From Micromussa lordhowensis (lineage: Eukaryota > Cnidaria > Anthozoa > Scleractinia > Lobophylliidae): a DNA stretch of 64,000 nt. Positions 53,300 through 63,741 of this stretch are shown piece after piece. Where the stretch lies: assembly GCA_964020085.1 (NCBI GenBank), contig OZ026602.1, positions 33,683,175 to 33,747,174 of the forward strand, in the 5' to 3' direction. The position numbers and the translations under genes were made by a program. Under the pieces are notes generated by a model. That model was not told the DNA's origin. It saw nothing but the letters and a program-made list of their open reading frames with translations, and did not search any database. Each line of letters starts with the position of its first letter. The first letter of the stretch is position 1.

Positions 53300-54650
53300 A
53301 GATGTCAACTGACACGAAATGGGTTTCTGTACAATGTCGAGAGTTTTTATCGGCTAATCCCCAATAGACCCCACTTCTTAACGGTAATTTGAAAACAAAA
53401 ACTTGAAATGTGGAATAAGATAATGTAACTTGCCCACCTCCGGGTACGGTATGGACGCAAAACCATTGGCCGCCTTCATTTTCAAAAGAAAGACCTTCTT
53501 TAAAATAAAAACAAAATCAAATCAAGTGGTGTTTTATTTGCAAATGGGAGGAAAACGTACAAACAGAAGGAATTTCTGCGATTCCCAATACAATTTACAA
53601 ACTGTTAATATCTTCATATTCATATCTGAATAACATTAACAAAGATCAATTTGGGAACGAATTAAATGAAATAATTAGGTGACTCCTTTTCTATCCCTTT
53701 CAATACATTTGTATTGTAATGCAGGCATGCTTGTTTTTAAAAATAGGGCATGACCTGCAGTATTTTGCGTATATATGATTTTTAAAACGTAACTTTGAAC
53801 TGGAACAAATTCAAAAAAATTGAAAGATGATCAGATAACTCGAAAAACTATGAAATATATATAAAGATCAGTTTCCTTCCCTTTCATTTCATGGTATGTA
53901 TTGAAAAAATCTATTGATATTCGACAACAGGAACAAAGCGAATGCCTATAACGTAAAAACGTAATTCTAACGAAGTGTCAAGATTAAAATTCAGTTTTTC
54001 TACATTCTAGCGTTTATGCTTAGCTTCAAAACCTCTCTACATATTAACCACGAACTCGATAAAATGACCGCGAACTTGTGGTTATTATTCAGTACCTGTA
54101 GGAGGAAGTAATTCAGTTACGTGTCAACACTACGCCAGTATTAAAGGATTTGTAATCGTGCCGTCATGGCAACAGCACCGATAAAAACTTCCAAAAAGGT
54201 GACTCCCTTATTTGTAATTGTAAGTCGTCAAGTTTGAGCATTCTCATCTGACTGTTTCAAAATCAAGCGGTGCATCTAGATAAGGAATCCAAATAACGGC
54301 GTCAGTTTCTTCATTTCAAATCCAAGCAAGAGCAAGACTGTTAACGAAGGACATGCTTGGTAACTGAACAAGAACTAATGCCAGTTGCATTAAGAGGAAA
54401 AAGGTTACCCGGTAAATGTTTACTATCGGTAGTGTGCGGGTGTTTAGCAAATAGGTAATAGAAATGATGCGATTATCGTCGTACAAAAGTTGGCAACTGT
54501 GATTATGCTTGGTGTTTAGCTTTTAACGATTATGAGCATCTACAAACAAATTAACCGTGAACCTCTCTTCGCTTTCCTGTGCTTGAATCCCTTACATTTA
54601 AAGTTGGAAAGTGCAACTTCAGGGATGGGTCATGGATGAATTGAAGTAAA
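53300..54650. other. Subterminal region of the MULE element; no gene seen
   Basis: AT-rich sequence without supported exons. The ORFs at 53,153 and 53,430 lack family resemblance. Confidence 0.5.
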
Positions 54651-54653
54651 AAG

Positions 54654-57353
54654 TTAATCAAAGGTTAGTCCAAACTCATTCGCGAGATATGTTTTGTGTG
54701 AATCGCGAGGACTTTTCTTTACGTCACTTGGGATGTGAATATACTCCAACGAGAAGTATGGAAAGCGACTAGTCAGACATTTCTTTGAGGCGTGATAATA
54801 CCTGACGGTCTCCCGCTGGGAAGGCTTGCAATTGGACCAATCTCCCTTGATGGGATACATCCATCGTTCTTTGTGGGAGAAGATTACATCGAAAGGAATG
54901 ACTTTCTTCCGGTGGCAAAAGTCCAGATGGCACGATTTGCACCTGGTTGCACCTTCCGAGAGGAACATCAATTCAAACAAATTTTCATTATGATAAATCT
55001 CCGAGTACAATTGGGTGCTGGCTGTTTCCGCGGAATCACTCGAGCTTGGTTGTGCCATACCCCTCGCTGGTCGATAGGCGTACTTGTTCTTGCCTCCTTT
55101 CTTCCCTGCTGTCTCTTTGCGAACGTCGTGTTCGGCAAGAGCTGTTCTATTGCGATTTTTCTTTGATTTCTTTCTGATGAAATCTAGATGGGCTGCGAGA
55201 ATCGACTTAAAAGCGGCTACCGCTAGGGAGTGTTTGCAGATGTTGTCGTACTTGTACCGTCCACATACACACGTTGCATGATCACTGTAAACAGAGACAT
55301 GCACAGTTCCATGTTTAGACCCTGCACTTGCAACTTCAAATTGAAGAACTCCCTCGGTTTGCAGACTTGCTTTTCTCTGGATGGCACTGGGGTGGTTAAG
55401 AAGATGTAGAACTTCCTTTTTTAATGCACTTGCGTTTTCTTCAGAATAGCCATGACCACTGATCAGGTCCGTAACGATGTCCTCTTCTAAGGGCCTGAAT
55501 TCCGTGGTATCAATATCGGCAGATTCTACTACCGGCCATGGTACATCTTTTTGCTTGAATACATCTGCTACGGAAAGCTTTTGTACTCCAAGGACGTACT
55601 TCTCCCTCATCTTTGGCGTCCACTCGAACCACACATCCGCTGGCACTTGTAAGTACCTGGCATGATCAGCTAAGATGTAAACATCACTCAGCCCAGCGAT
55701 CGCAGAGTGTAGCTCTTCCATCTGGTTTGCATGAACAACCTCGAAAACATTCTGTGTAAACTGAATCTTGTTAAGCTGTGAAATACAAGGATTCTCTTTG
55801 AGAAAAGTTTCTTTGGCAGATCTCATGATGTTGTTAATGGATTCTGAATTATTAGTGTAACAACGTACTGGTTTGCCATCATCTCCTACAACCATTCCAG
55901 CTTCCTCTCGAATATTTGCTACCATGTGACAGGACATCATTTCGAAACGGTCGTTGAGATAGGACCAAAAGTTGGGTTTGAAGGTGTCGTCTTTTCTCTT
56001 GAGAATTTCCCTCTCTCTCCTTTCAATTTCTGGCTTTGCTCCGTCTAGGCGTTTCCGCAAATCCTCTCGATCAACAGCATCTAGTATGCAGTGCTCTTTC
56101 CCTGGAACTCCAAAGACCTTTTGCAGAAAGAAACGCTGTTCTTTCGCTTCGCGAATTCCGATTGTTCTTAACTTTTCTTTACAGTTGCTTTCAAAGTGCT
56201 TAAAGCAACGTAGGCTCCTTGCATTCTTCAGTTCGTCTTCAAAGGCTCTAGAAAGGGTTTCCTCGCCATCAGTAATAAAGCCTTTCGCCTTTGACAGCCC
56301 CTTGCATTTTCCGGAACATGTCGCTGCCAGAGCTCTGTAGGTGTCGTAGGTCTTCTTATGATGAATCATTGTGGGACCTAAGAAGACGGGGCTTTCATTC
56401 GTCCTTTTAGACTTCAAGAGTAGATGCTTGTAAACAACAGGAGTAACCTCAAATTGTCCCATTTTGAATGTTGGATCAACACAAAACGGATAACAAAGTA
56501 AATCCGATGTAGTGTATTTCGACAAGTCAGAGCACATGGTGGCAGTACCAAGTACCCATCGATCTTCAGGATAGTCGGAGTGGTGAAGAATCAGGTCGTC
56601 TTTGTCCCGTCCGTACTTTAATAGTTCTTCAACGTCATCTTGACTGGCAGAACTGCTTATCCTGGATTTAGCGTTATAAATCTGCTGTTTTTCGCGTGGC
56701 AGTTCAGACACATTTGAAGCACCAAAAGCTCCACCAGCCTTTTTCCTCAGGTCGTCGTAAACCCCGTGTGATCCCCTCTTGGTTACATTATCTCTTATTG
56801 ACGCAAGCGTGCTCTTCTTGAGTGGGTAAAATGGCTTAGAGTTTGTGGATCGGCTGTTACCGTGCTTCTGTATCTGCAGATCTTCGACTCGCCCTTCACC
56901 GTTGCTTACGTGGTACTGAACTAGACAAACGTCGTTGACTACGTTTCCTTTAAAGTCGTTCAGCAGAAAAACTGAACGCGCCAAAGCTGGTGCAGCTTTG
57001 TTCGTCTTGGAATTCTGAACCAAATGAAAAGCGTCCTTGGAAGGTAGTGGGGCTTTTTTTTTCTTTAGCAGGGACCACAGACCATCACGGCATTCAATCG
57101 TCCACACCGCACAACGCAGGATGCCGCTGTACACGCCATTCATGTCGGCTTTTACATCTTCCCAGTTTTCAAACCACTTTAGATCGATTAGGAAGGAGGC
57201 ATTTTCTCTAACCCTTAAAGGTTGGCGGGTGCATTTAGAGGAAACCAGGCTGTGTTTGGTTATGATCTCTATAGCTTGATCGACTGTGTACCTCTCTGGC
57301 CGTCCTTTTTCGAACAACGGTATGTTTTCGTCGTCATTCCAGCATTCCTGGGT
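54654..57353 (-). CDS. MULE transposase with SWIM zinc finger, main exon
   Basis: The exon begins after TTATTTCCAG (phase 0) and runs about 899 codons to a stop. Numbering from an in-frame ATG 24 nt upstream (57,377), the likely catalytic acids are Asp301 (CVDPTFKMGQFEV), Asp370 (GFITDGEETLSRAF) and Glu512 (TNNSESINNIMR), the DDE pattern of MULE transposases. A SWIM finger (CVCGRYKYDNICKHS, residues 703-716) and a C-terminal Cys cluster (RCKSCHLDFCHRK) follow. The enzyme would bind the TIRs and catalyse excision and insertion. The N-terminal part (ECWNDDENIPLF ... ) continues from upstream exons. The uninterrupted frame and intact motifs suggest a recently active copy. Confidence 0.88.
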   Translation of the reverse strand, partial: TQECWNDDENIPLFEKGRPERYTVDQAIEIITKHSLVSSKCTRQPLRVRENASFLIDLKWFENWEDVKADMNGVYSGILRCAVWTIECRDGLWSLLKKKKAPLPSKDAFHLVQNSKTNKAAPALARSVFLLNDFKGNVVNDVCLVQYHVSNGEGRVEDLQIQKHGNSRSTNSKPFYPLKKSTLASIRDNVTKRGSHGVYDDLRKKAGGAFGASNVSELPREKQQIYNAKSRISSSASQDDVEELLKYGRDKDDLILHHSDYPEDRWVLGTATMCSDLSKYTTSDLLCYPFCVDPTFKMGQFEVTPVVYKHLLLKSKRTNESPVFLGPTMIHHKKTYDTYRALAATCSGKCKGLSKAKGFITDGEETLSRAFEDELKNARSLRCFKHFESNCKEKLRTIGIREAKEQRFFLQKVFGVPGKEHCILDAVDREDLRKRLDGAKPEIERREREILKRKDDTFKPNFWSYLNDRFEMMSCHMVANIREEAGMVVGDDGKPVRCYTNNSESINNIMRSAKETFLKENPCISQLNKIQFTQNVFEVVHANQMEELHSAIAGLSDVYILADHARYLQVPADVWFEWTPKMREKYVLGVQKLSVADVFKQKDVPWPVVESADIDTTEFRPLEEDIVTDLISGHGYSEENASALKKEVLHLLNHPSAIQRKASLQTEGVLQFEVASAGSKHGTVHVSVYSDHATCVCGRYKYDNICKHSLAVAAFKSILAAHLDFIRKKSKKNRNRTALAEHDVRKETAGKKGGKNKYAYRPARGMAQPSSSDSAETASTQLYSEIYHNENLFELMFLSEGATRCKSCHLDFCHRKKVIPFDVIFSHKERWMYPIKGDWSNCKPSQRETVRYYHASKKCLTSRFPYFSLEYIHIPSDVKKSPRDSHKTYLANEFGLTFD

Positions 57354-57929
57354 CTGGAAATAAATAGCAATTCGCATAATTACGTGAAGCTGTTATATCA
57401 TGCCAGATTACGATCACAGTTTTTTCACACCAAACTAAAAGGACATTCAACACAAAATAAGGACTGTACAGTTAAAATGTATTGTGAAGTGTTAGCCCTC
57501 GAAGGGTCGCTGAAGCCATCCCTCACTAAGGTTTTTGCAAAGTTTGGGACAGAGGATTTACCTTATAGCGATATTTCTCAAATTTCTTTACAAAATTTAA
57601 TAGTTGAAATTTCTTCACATTTTTATGCATTTTGGCTTCATTTTGTAATTAACTTTATTATATAGTGAAAGCCAAGAATGCGGATGTGACGAGAATGTGA
57701 CGTCATATAATGTCATTACCACCCTAAAATTGTATTATCTTATTGAGCAACCGAAGGGCTATCTATTCAATTTAAATATCTTCGTCTGTGTCTTCAGAGA
57801 ACGAAAACCTAAGGGGGAGGGGGAAGGGAATTCCATCGCCCCACTGTACCACGTTGGGCGTTTTACGTTGCTTGTACGTCCGAGGGTTAAGCCAAAATAC
57901 AAGAGGGAAATTTGTCAACGTTTACACAC

Positions 57930-58016
57930 CTTATATGAAGTACATGTCAAAATATCGTCGTCGTTTTCAGAATCATCCTCTGAATGAGATGAGTTTACCA
58001 TAACCACATCATCGTA
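57930..58016 (-). CDS. MULE transposase gene, small acidic exon
   Basis: The exon is 87 nt, phase 0 at both ends, between the acceptor CTTAGCATCAG and the donor TATAAG/GTGTGT. It encodes YDDVVMVNSSHSEDDSEN followed by an Asp run. It joins the main exon at 57,353 in frame. Confidence 0.65.
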
Positions 58017-58220
58017 CTGATGCTAAGACAAAGAAACAAAAAAAACAATACTCAGTAAAGGTATGAACAAGATATTATCATCTGACTGACACAAGTCCAC
58101 CATAACCACATCGCATATTGGTTCTAAACGCAGTGCAAAGACATTAGTTTTATTTTAAGCCTTTGTCTGTGTGCCTTATTTCTGTCTTTCTTTCTATCCC
58201 TGTCCTTCTTCTTTACTCAC

Positions 58221-59865
58221 CTCTTCGCTGCGTGAAGGTCGTTGATCTTCGCCTTTTTCCTGTTCTCCGTCACTGTGAACCCCAACACCTCTTTTGCGCT
58301 GTTTGGTTGGCTGAAAGAGAATTTAAAAAATTGAATTTGACCGAAATAATTTTCCAACAATTTTACTTACTCGTCCTAAGTGCACTTGGTAGGTGTTATC
58401 ATCCAACAGGAGAATTGGCCTTGCAGGTGCATTGGAAGTCACAAATAGGTTTGCTCTCTCTGGATGCGTTGTGAGTTATCAAGAGCTACTTTATATCTCT
58501 TCCCGTTTATTGTCACTAACGTTCAAAATCATCGAGGCCTGTCTTATTATTATCTGAATGATAATAACCACGTCGAATATTGGTTCTAAACGCAATGCAA
58601 AGACATACGTTCTATTTGAAACATTTGTCTGTCTAGCATATCTCTGTTTGTCTGTCTGTCGTTCTGTCTGTTTATTACCCCTTTCCTTCCATCTTTAGTT
58701 TACTCACCTCTTCGCCGGGTGAAGGTCTTTTATCTTGGCCTTTTTCGGTTTCTCCTCCTCTGTGGACCCCACCACCTCTTTCTCGCTGTTTGGTTGGCTG
58801 AAAAAGAATTTAAAAATTTGAGTTGGGCAAAATAATTTTCCAACAATTTTATGTAACCTATTCGTCCTACGTGCACTTGGTAGGTATAATCATCTAACAG
58901 GATAACTGGCCTTGCAGGTGCTTTGGAAATCTCAAAGAAGTTTGCTCTCTTTGGATGTGTTGTGAGTTATCATGAGCTACTTCAACTCTCTTCCCGTTTA
59001 TTGTCAGTAATGTTCAAAATCATCGAGGCCTGCCGTATAATCATCTGAATGACACAAATCCACCATAACGACATTGCATATTGGTTGTAAATGCAATGCA
59101 AAGACATAAGTTCTATTTTAACCATTTGGCTGACTAGCATACTACTGTCTTTCTTTCTGCCTATCCCTGTCCTTCCATCTTTAGTTTACTCACCTCATCG
59201 CCTCGTGAAGGTCTTTGATCTTCGCCTTTTTCCGTTTCTCCGTCTCTGTGAAACCCACCACCTCTTTCTTGCTGTTTGGTTGGCTGAAAGAGAATTTAAA
59301 AGAATGAATTTGACCCAAATAATTTTCCAATAATTTTACCTACTCGTCCTTCGAGCACTTGCTAGGTATAATAAGTTAACAGGAGAATTGGCCTTGCAGG
59401 TGCTTTGGAAATCACAAATAGGTTTGCTCTCTCTGTATGTGTTGTGTGTTATGAGCTTCTTCATATCTCTTCCCGTTCATTGTCAGTATTGTTTAAAATC
59501 ACCGGGGCCTGCCTTATTGTTATCAAAATGACACAAATCCACCCTAACCCCTCGAATAATGGTTCTAAATGCAATGCAAAGACATTAGTTCTATTTTAAG
59601 CATTTGTCTGTCTTAGCATATTTCTGTTTGTCTGTTCCTCTGCTTTCATTTTTGATTTACTCACCTCATCGCCGCGTGAAGTTCTTTGATCTTGGCCTTT
59701 TCCGGTTGCTCCGTCCCTGTAAACCCCACCACCTCTTTCTCGCTGTTTTAGAAAAAATTGAGTTTGAGCAAAATAATTTCCCAACAATGTAATTTAACCT
59801 TCGCGTCCTTCGTGCGCTTAGTAGGTATAATCATCTAACAGGAAAATTGGCCTTGCAAGTGCTTT
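58221..59865 (-). repeat. Four tandem copies of a two-exon cassette upstream of the MULE transposase
   Basis: Units of about 487, 486 and 471 bp repeat both introns and exons. Each has a 49-nt exon (unit 1 at 58,419-58,371: PILLLDDNTYQVHLGR) and a 90-nt exon (58,310-58,221, 58,797-58,708, 59,283-59,194 and a decayed one ending at 59,665) encoding a 30-residue basic/Gly segment, for example PTKQRERGGGVHRGGETEKG. Exon phases (1-nt lead, then 0) allow unit 1 to splice to the 57,930-58,016 exon but not one cassette to follow another. Only one may be used per transcript. Distal units are decayed: stops in the 49-nt exons of units 3 and 4, lost acceptor in unit 4. Confidence 0.65.
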
Positions 59866-59869
59866 GGAA

Positions 59870-60235
59870 ATCTCAAAGAAGTTTGGTCTCTCTGGATGTG
59901 TTGTGAGTTATCATGAGGTACTTTATATCTCTTCCGGTTTATTGTCAGTTATGTTCAAAACGAGGTAAACATTTACTTAGGCATAGAAAAGGTCTGGGAA
60001 GGGTTGAGCTTTGACAACTCCTGTTGGTTTTAAAACTATGACAACCTTGATCGTCATCTCGCACTGGTTTTTAGTTGTCACCGGAATAAAAATACTGGCA
60101 CAAACTCCCCAACCAATCACTTAAAGACCCAGTTATCTTCATGGCCCGCCGAGTTAATAAATAAATGAAACTACGTTATTATTTAAAGGATAGAAACAAG
60201 ATAGTAGAGGCAATCTCGAAAGCACTTGAAAGACG
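59870..60235. other. Intergenic region between the two MULE-element genes
   Basis: The first exon of the transposase gene should lie here or slightly left, but no ATG-bearing exon with a phase-2 donor can be recognised with confidence. Confidence 0.4.
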
Positions 60236-60238
60236 TGT

Positions 60239-63141
60239 CTACTCATCGCTGTAAAGTCTTACTTTTGCATGCTGCCTCTTTACATGCTGAAACATATTTC
60301 CTACCCTTTGTTCTTGGTATGCGTAATGCCCAGTAGTGTACACTTCTTGCGCACCTGTCTTGAGGAAACTTGACAAAAAAAAATAAACATTAGAAATTTT
60401 GGCTAACCAAGGCCCCTTGAGGGGAGGGGGAAGGGGAGAGGGTGGTGCTTGAGAAAACGCTTTTGACCATCATTCAAATACTTACTTGTCTACCTCGCTG
60501 TCTGAGTCTAGGCCAACGTCTTCGACGAAAGCATCTTTTAGTTCATTCTCAGGACCACTGCCAAAAAGTGTCAAATAAATAAATTGATAATAAGTAATAA
60601 TAATAATCATCATCATCATAATAATAAAACAACAAATAAAGAAATAACATAGAGATACGGGGATCTCAAGAAAACAGCAAGTTCGTGAAGTCGGTGATTT
60701 CATTCTTTACTTAAATGGACGTCAGCTTTTTATGCGTCTGTCCTCGTATTGATACGTGGAAGCACGAGCCGCATTGTTTTTTACAATAACAAGACCCCAA
60801 AATGGTCAAATACCGGACATAAATGAAAAGGAAAAAACCCCGTAAACTTGCCGTAAACAAAGATAAGTGAAAAATGACGTGAACAATGTCGAAAGCTTTT
60901 CTCGTTTTTTCATTGGCTACTTAAAAAGGTCCATAAATTAAAATCTCGTTTTTTTTAACCAAGTTGGCAGTTTGACATATAAAAGTTGAACTTGAAAGCT
61001 TGCATGAATTTAGATTATATCTGTCTGTACTCTGGTTGCTGATAAAAATGAGCCAATCGGCGGGCGAGAAAAAAGACAGTCATAATAAAGTTACTGTACC
61101 TGTTTATTTCACTGTGCGAGTCTGGATCACAAACTTCGTTTTCAGCGTCGTTTGCCTCATTCTCAGCCATGCCACTGGAAAAAATTGAGATAAATAAATA
61201 TAGAAATACAACATACACACACCAGTGAAAAGATACATGAAACAAACATCTTATTCTGTAAAATAATGCTACTCTATTGATGAACAACGACAAAAAAAAG
61301 AAGCCAAAGCAAACTTATGACAATATTTTAAGATAAGTATGACAAATATACTGGTGGTGCTAATGCTAATATCGATAAAATTAGAATACTCACTCTTCAA
61401 TTATTAGAAATGATTGCATGGCGTTCCTCTTCACCCCACTAAGCGCCAGCCTTTTCCACACCCATGCGCACACATGTCCCTGTGAGGGGCGGTCTTTTCC
61501 ACTGAAAACTTTTACAAGTCCTGCGCCATTTCCACCTAATTCAGGTGTGATCGAATGAGTGTCAACAATGAAAAGTCTTCCGGATCGACAACCAATGACA
61601 AATATATATATACCACAGGTATATATTGAAACTTTTGCTACACTGGATTCAGCGAGTTTCCCTAACGCTTTGGAGAGTGAACTTCTTCCTTTCTTCGTGA
61701 ATACTTTGGAGGAGGCGATGATTTCTTCAAACAGCTCATACGATTCTTTTACAATACCGGCCTTGTGTAATATTGTGTATGCCTCATGAACGTCGTACAT
61801 TCGATTAATATCTCTGTAGCGATTGAAGCGGTCTGGCATTGTCAATATTAAGTTATTGACATTTTCACAAAAGAACTGCCATTCGTCTAAAGCAGCGTTG
61901 ATGCTGGGAAGGTCATCATCTCGCCTTTCTTCCAAAATGCGTCCAGCGATCAGCACCGACAGGAAAGAGCAGCTGTTAGTTGCATCTCCTGAGACTACGT
62001 TTGACATGGGAATGGCGCCATCCGCAACAAGTTGATCGTGTTGCTCAACAGAAGTGCTCTGGCTTACAGCAAGTGGTATGTTTCTACACACTGGATCTTC
62101 TTTTTGACTGAACATTTCCACTAAAATCGGGGCTGTGGGTCTCTTTGTGGGATCAAAATCTGCACACTTCTCAAAAATGGGCTCGAGCATCAACCACGAA
62201 GTCGCTTGAAAAAGGCTGAATTTGTCAGAAAAAGTTGGCAATTGTTTGCTGGACAATAAATTGGTAACCTCTCTCTTGCACATTTCGTATGTCGTTGGGT
62301 GCAGTTTATCAATTTCAACCTGATAAGGAAACTGCAGGTCAGGATTTAGCAGCATGAACATAACCATACCATACGACCAAATATCACACGCTTTCAGTTG
62401 CTCCAGAGATAACGAAGTATCCACAGGCGAAAGCAATTCGGGAGCCATGTAAACGGGAGTTCCTCTGTCAATGTTTGTGGTTTGTGTGGAGCAAACTGTG
62501 GCCGTTTGGATCATACTTGCCCTACTCTCGCCAAAGTCAACCAGTTTACACATAATTGGCTCTTTATCCCACGCTTCCCTTACAGCTTCTTTGTTTGGCA
62601 TTTCGCAATACATCTGGTTAGAGACGAGGACATTTCCGGGCTTTAGATCTCGGTGAGCAATGTTGTTGTCGTGGAGATACTTAAGACTGCCAGCTGTATC
62701 TTCTGCGATTTTAATGAATAACGGCGAGAAAGAATCCATGGCTCCATCTTCAGAGGAAAGAAAATTGATGAAGTCCTTGAGAGAGAAGACACGTCTTTCA
62801 AGTCCGAATGGTGAAAAGTCGAAGTAAACGAGTTCAAGCATCATCGCCGGAGGAGATTGACAGACTGCATGAAGTTTTACGATGCGATTATCATCTAAAG
62901 AATGAAGAATATTGGCTTCTTTGTAGAAGAGACGCAGATTCCTTTCATGCTGCTCGAGGAGCTGTTTGACGACGACACTTTTGCCATTATATTTCGCGGT
63001 GATCACTGAACCGAAGCTGCCGCTTCCAATCACGTCCTTGTCTGATAGCTCATTCCAGTTAAATTCCTGAATAGAGGTGTTTAATAACTTTGGCCTGTTA
63101 TGACTACGTTTCAAATCGAAGCTAGGCAGAGGACAAGACAT
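60239..63141 (-). CDS. Protein kinase fused to a cysteine-peptidase-like domain, four exons
   Basis: Exons 63,141-61,394, 61,174-61,100, 60,557-60,486 and 60,368-60,239 join in consistent phase (2, 2, 2) and predict about 674 residues. Residues 33-345 form a complete kinase: GSGSFGSV (39-46), Lys59 (VVVKQ), Glu75, HRDLKPGN (163-170), DFGES (202-206) and APE (233-235), suggesting an active TKL-like kinase. Residues 355-580 form a second domain with Cys391 (ATNSCSFLSVLIAG) and Asp527-Thr-His529 (FIVDTHSI). This spacing and Asp-x-His arrangement recall papain-fold deubiquitinase-like peptidases; activity is inference. The small exons add acidic SG-E-x-E-x-D segments and a basic tail (QHVKRQHAKVRLYSDE). 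It is cargo of the MULE element; single-exon reading would stop at 61,390, overlapping a perfect donor (GTGAGT). Confidence 0.82.
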
Positions 63142-63740
63142 TTTCCTTGGTTTACAGTCACATCGTGTTACCTCATGTTTTCAAATGAACATCTAGACTA
63201 GATCAATGAAGCAATGTCAAGTAAATGGCCGAAGAAATTGCCATCCACGTGCTAAACTGAAATTCGATGCTCATCACAAAGACTGCTTTTAATAAAGCAA
63301 TATTAATACTTAACTAAGCTAGTAGTGAAAGATTATGAGAGTAAGTAAGTAATTAGTAAGTAAACACTTTATTTATAGAGGGTAACACTTTATAACAAAA
63401 AGCTAATAAACTTGTTGCGCTCAAAAGTTAGAAAAACAATTACAGCATACAAATATGTAAAAACAATACTATCTAATCTAATCGCTTTTAATACAATATA
63501 TAACTGACTGAACAGACATGACTTAAGTAGCCGACTTTCAACCTCTGTCCATCGCTAAAATAAACATTCTTTATCAACAAGCAGGGTTTTACGGACAGAT
63601 ATATCATTGTGTCAATTTTAAGAGTCTCCTCTGTCTCCTGTATAAAATGTGATAAAATTTGCGTATACGTTGCGTGACGACGACAGATACCATATACTCA
63701 CTTTTTAGAACTAAACATCTTTACATTATCCTTAATATCC
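63142..63740. other. Subterminal region and presumed promoter side of the kinase gene
   Basis: No exon is supported. A candidate TATA element was not singled out; short AT runs are common. Confidence 0.45.
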
Positions 63741-63741
63741 A

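Noticed and set aside
54792..57665. Plus-strand ORFs of 65-147 residues opposite the MULE transposase
   Set aside because: Antisense to a frame with clear catalytic motifs; no splice sites or domain patterns of their own.
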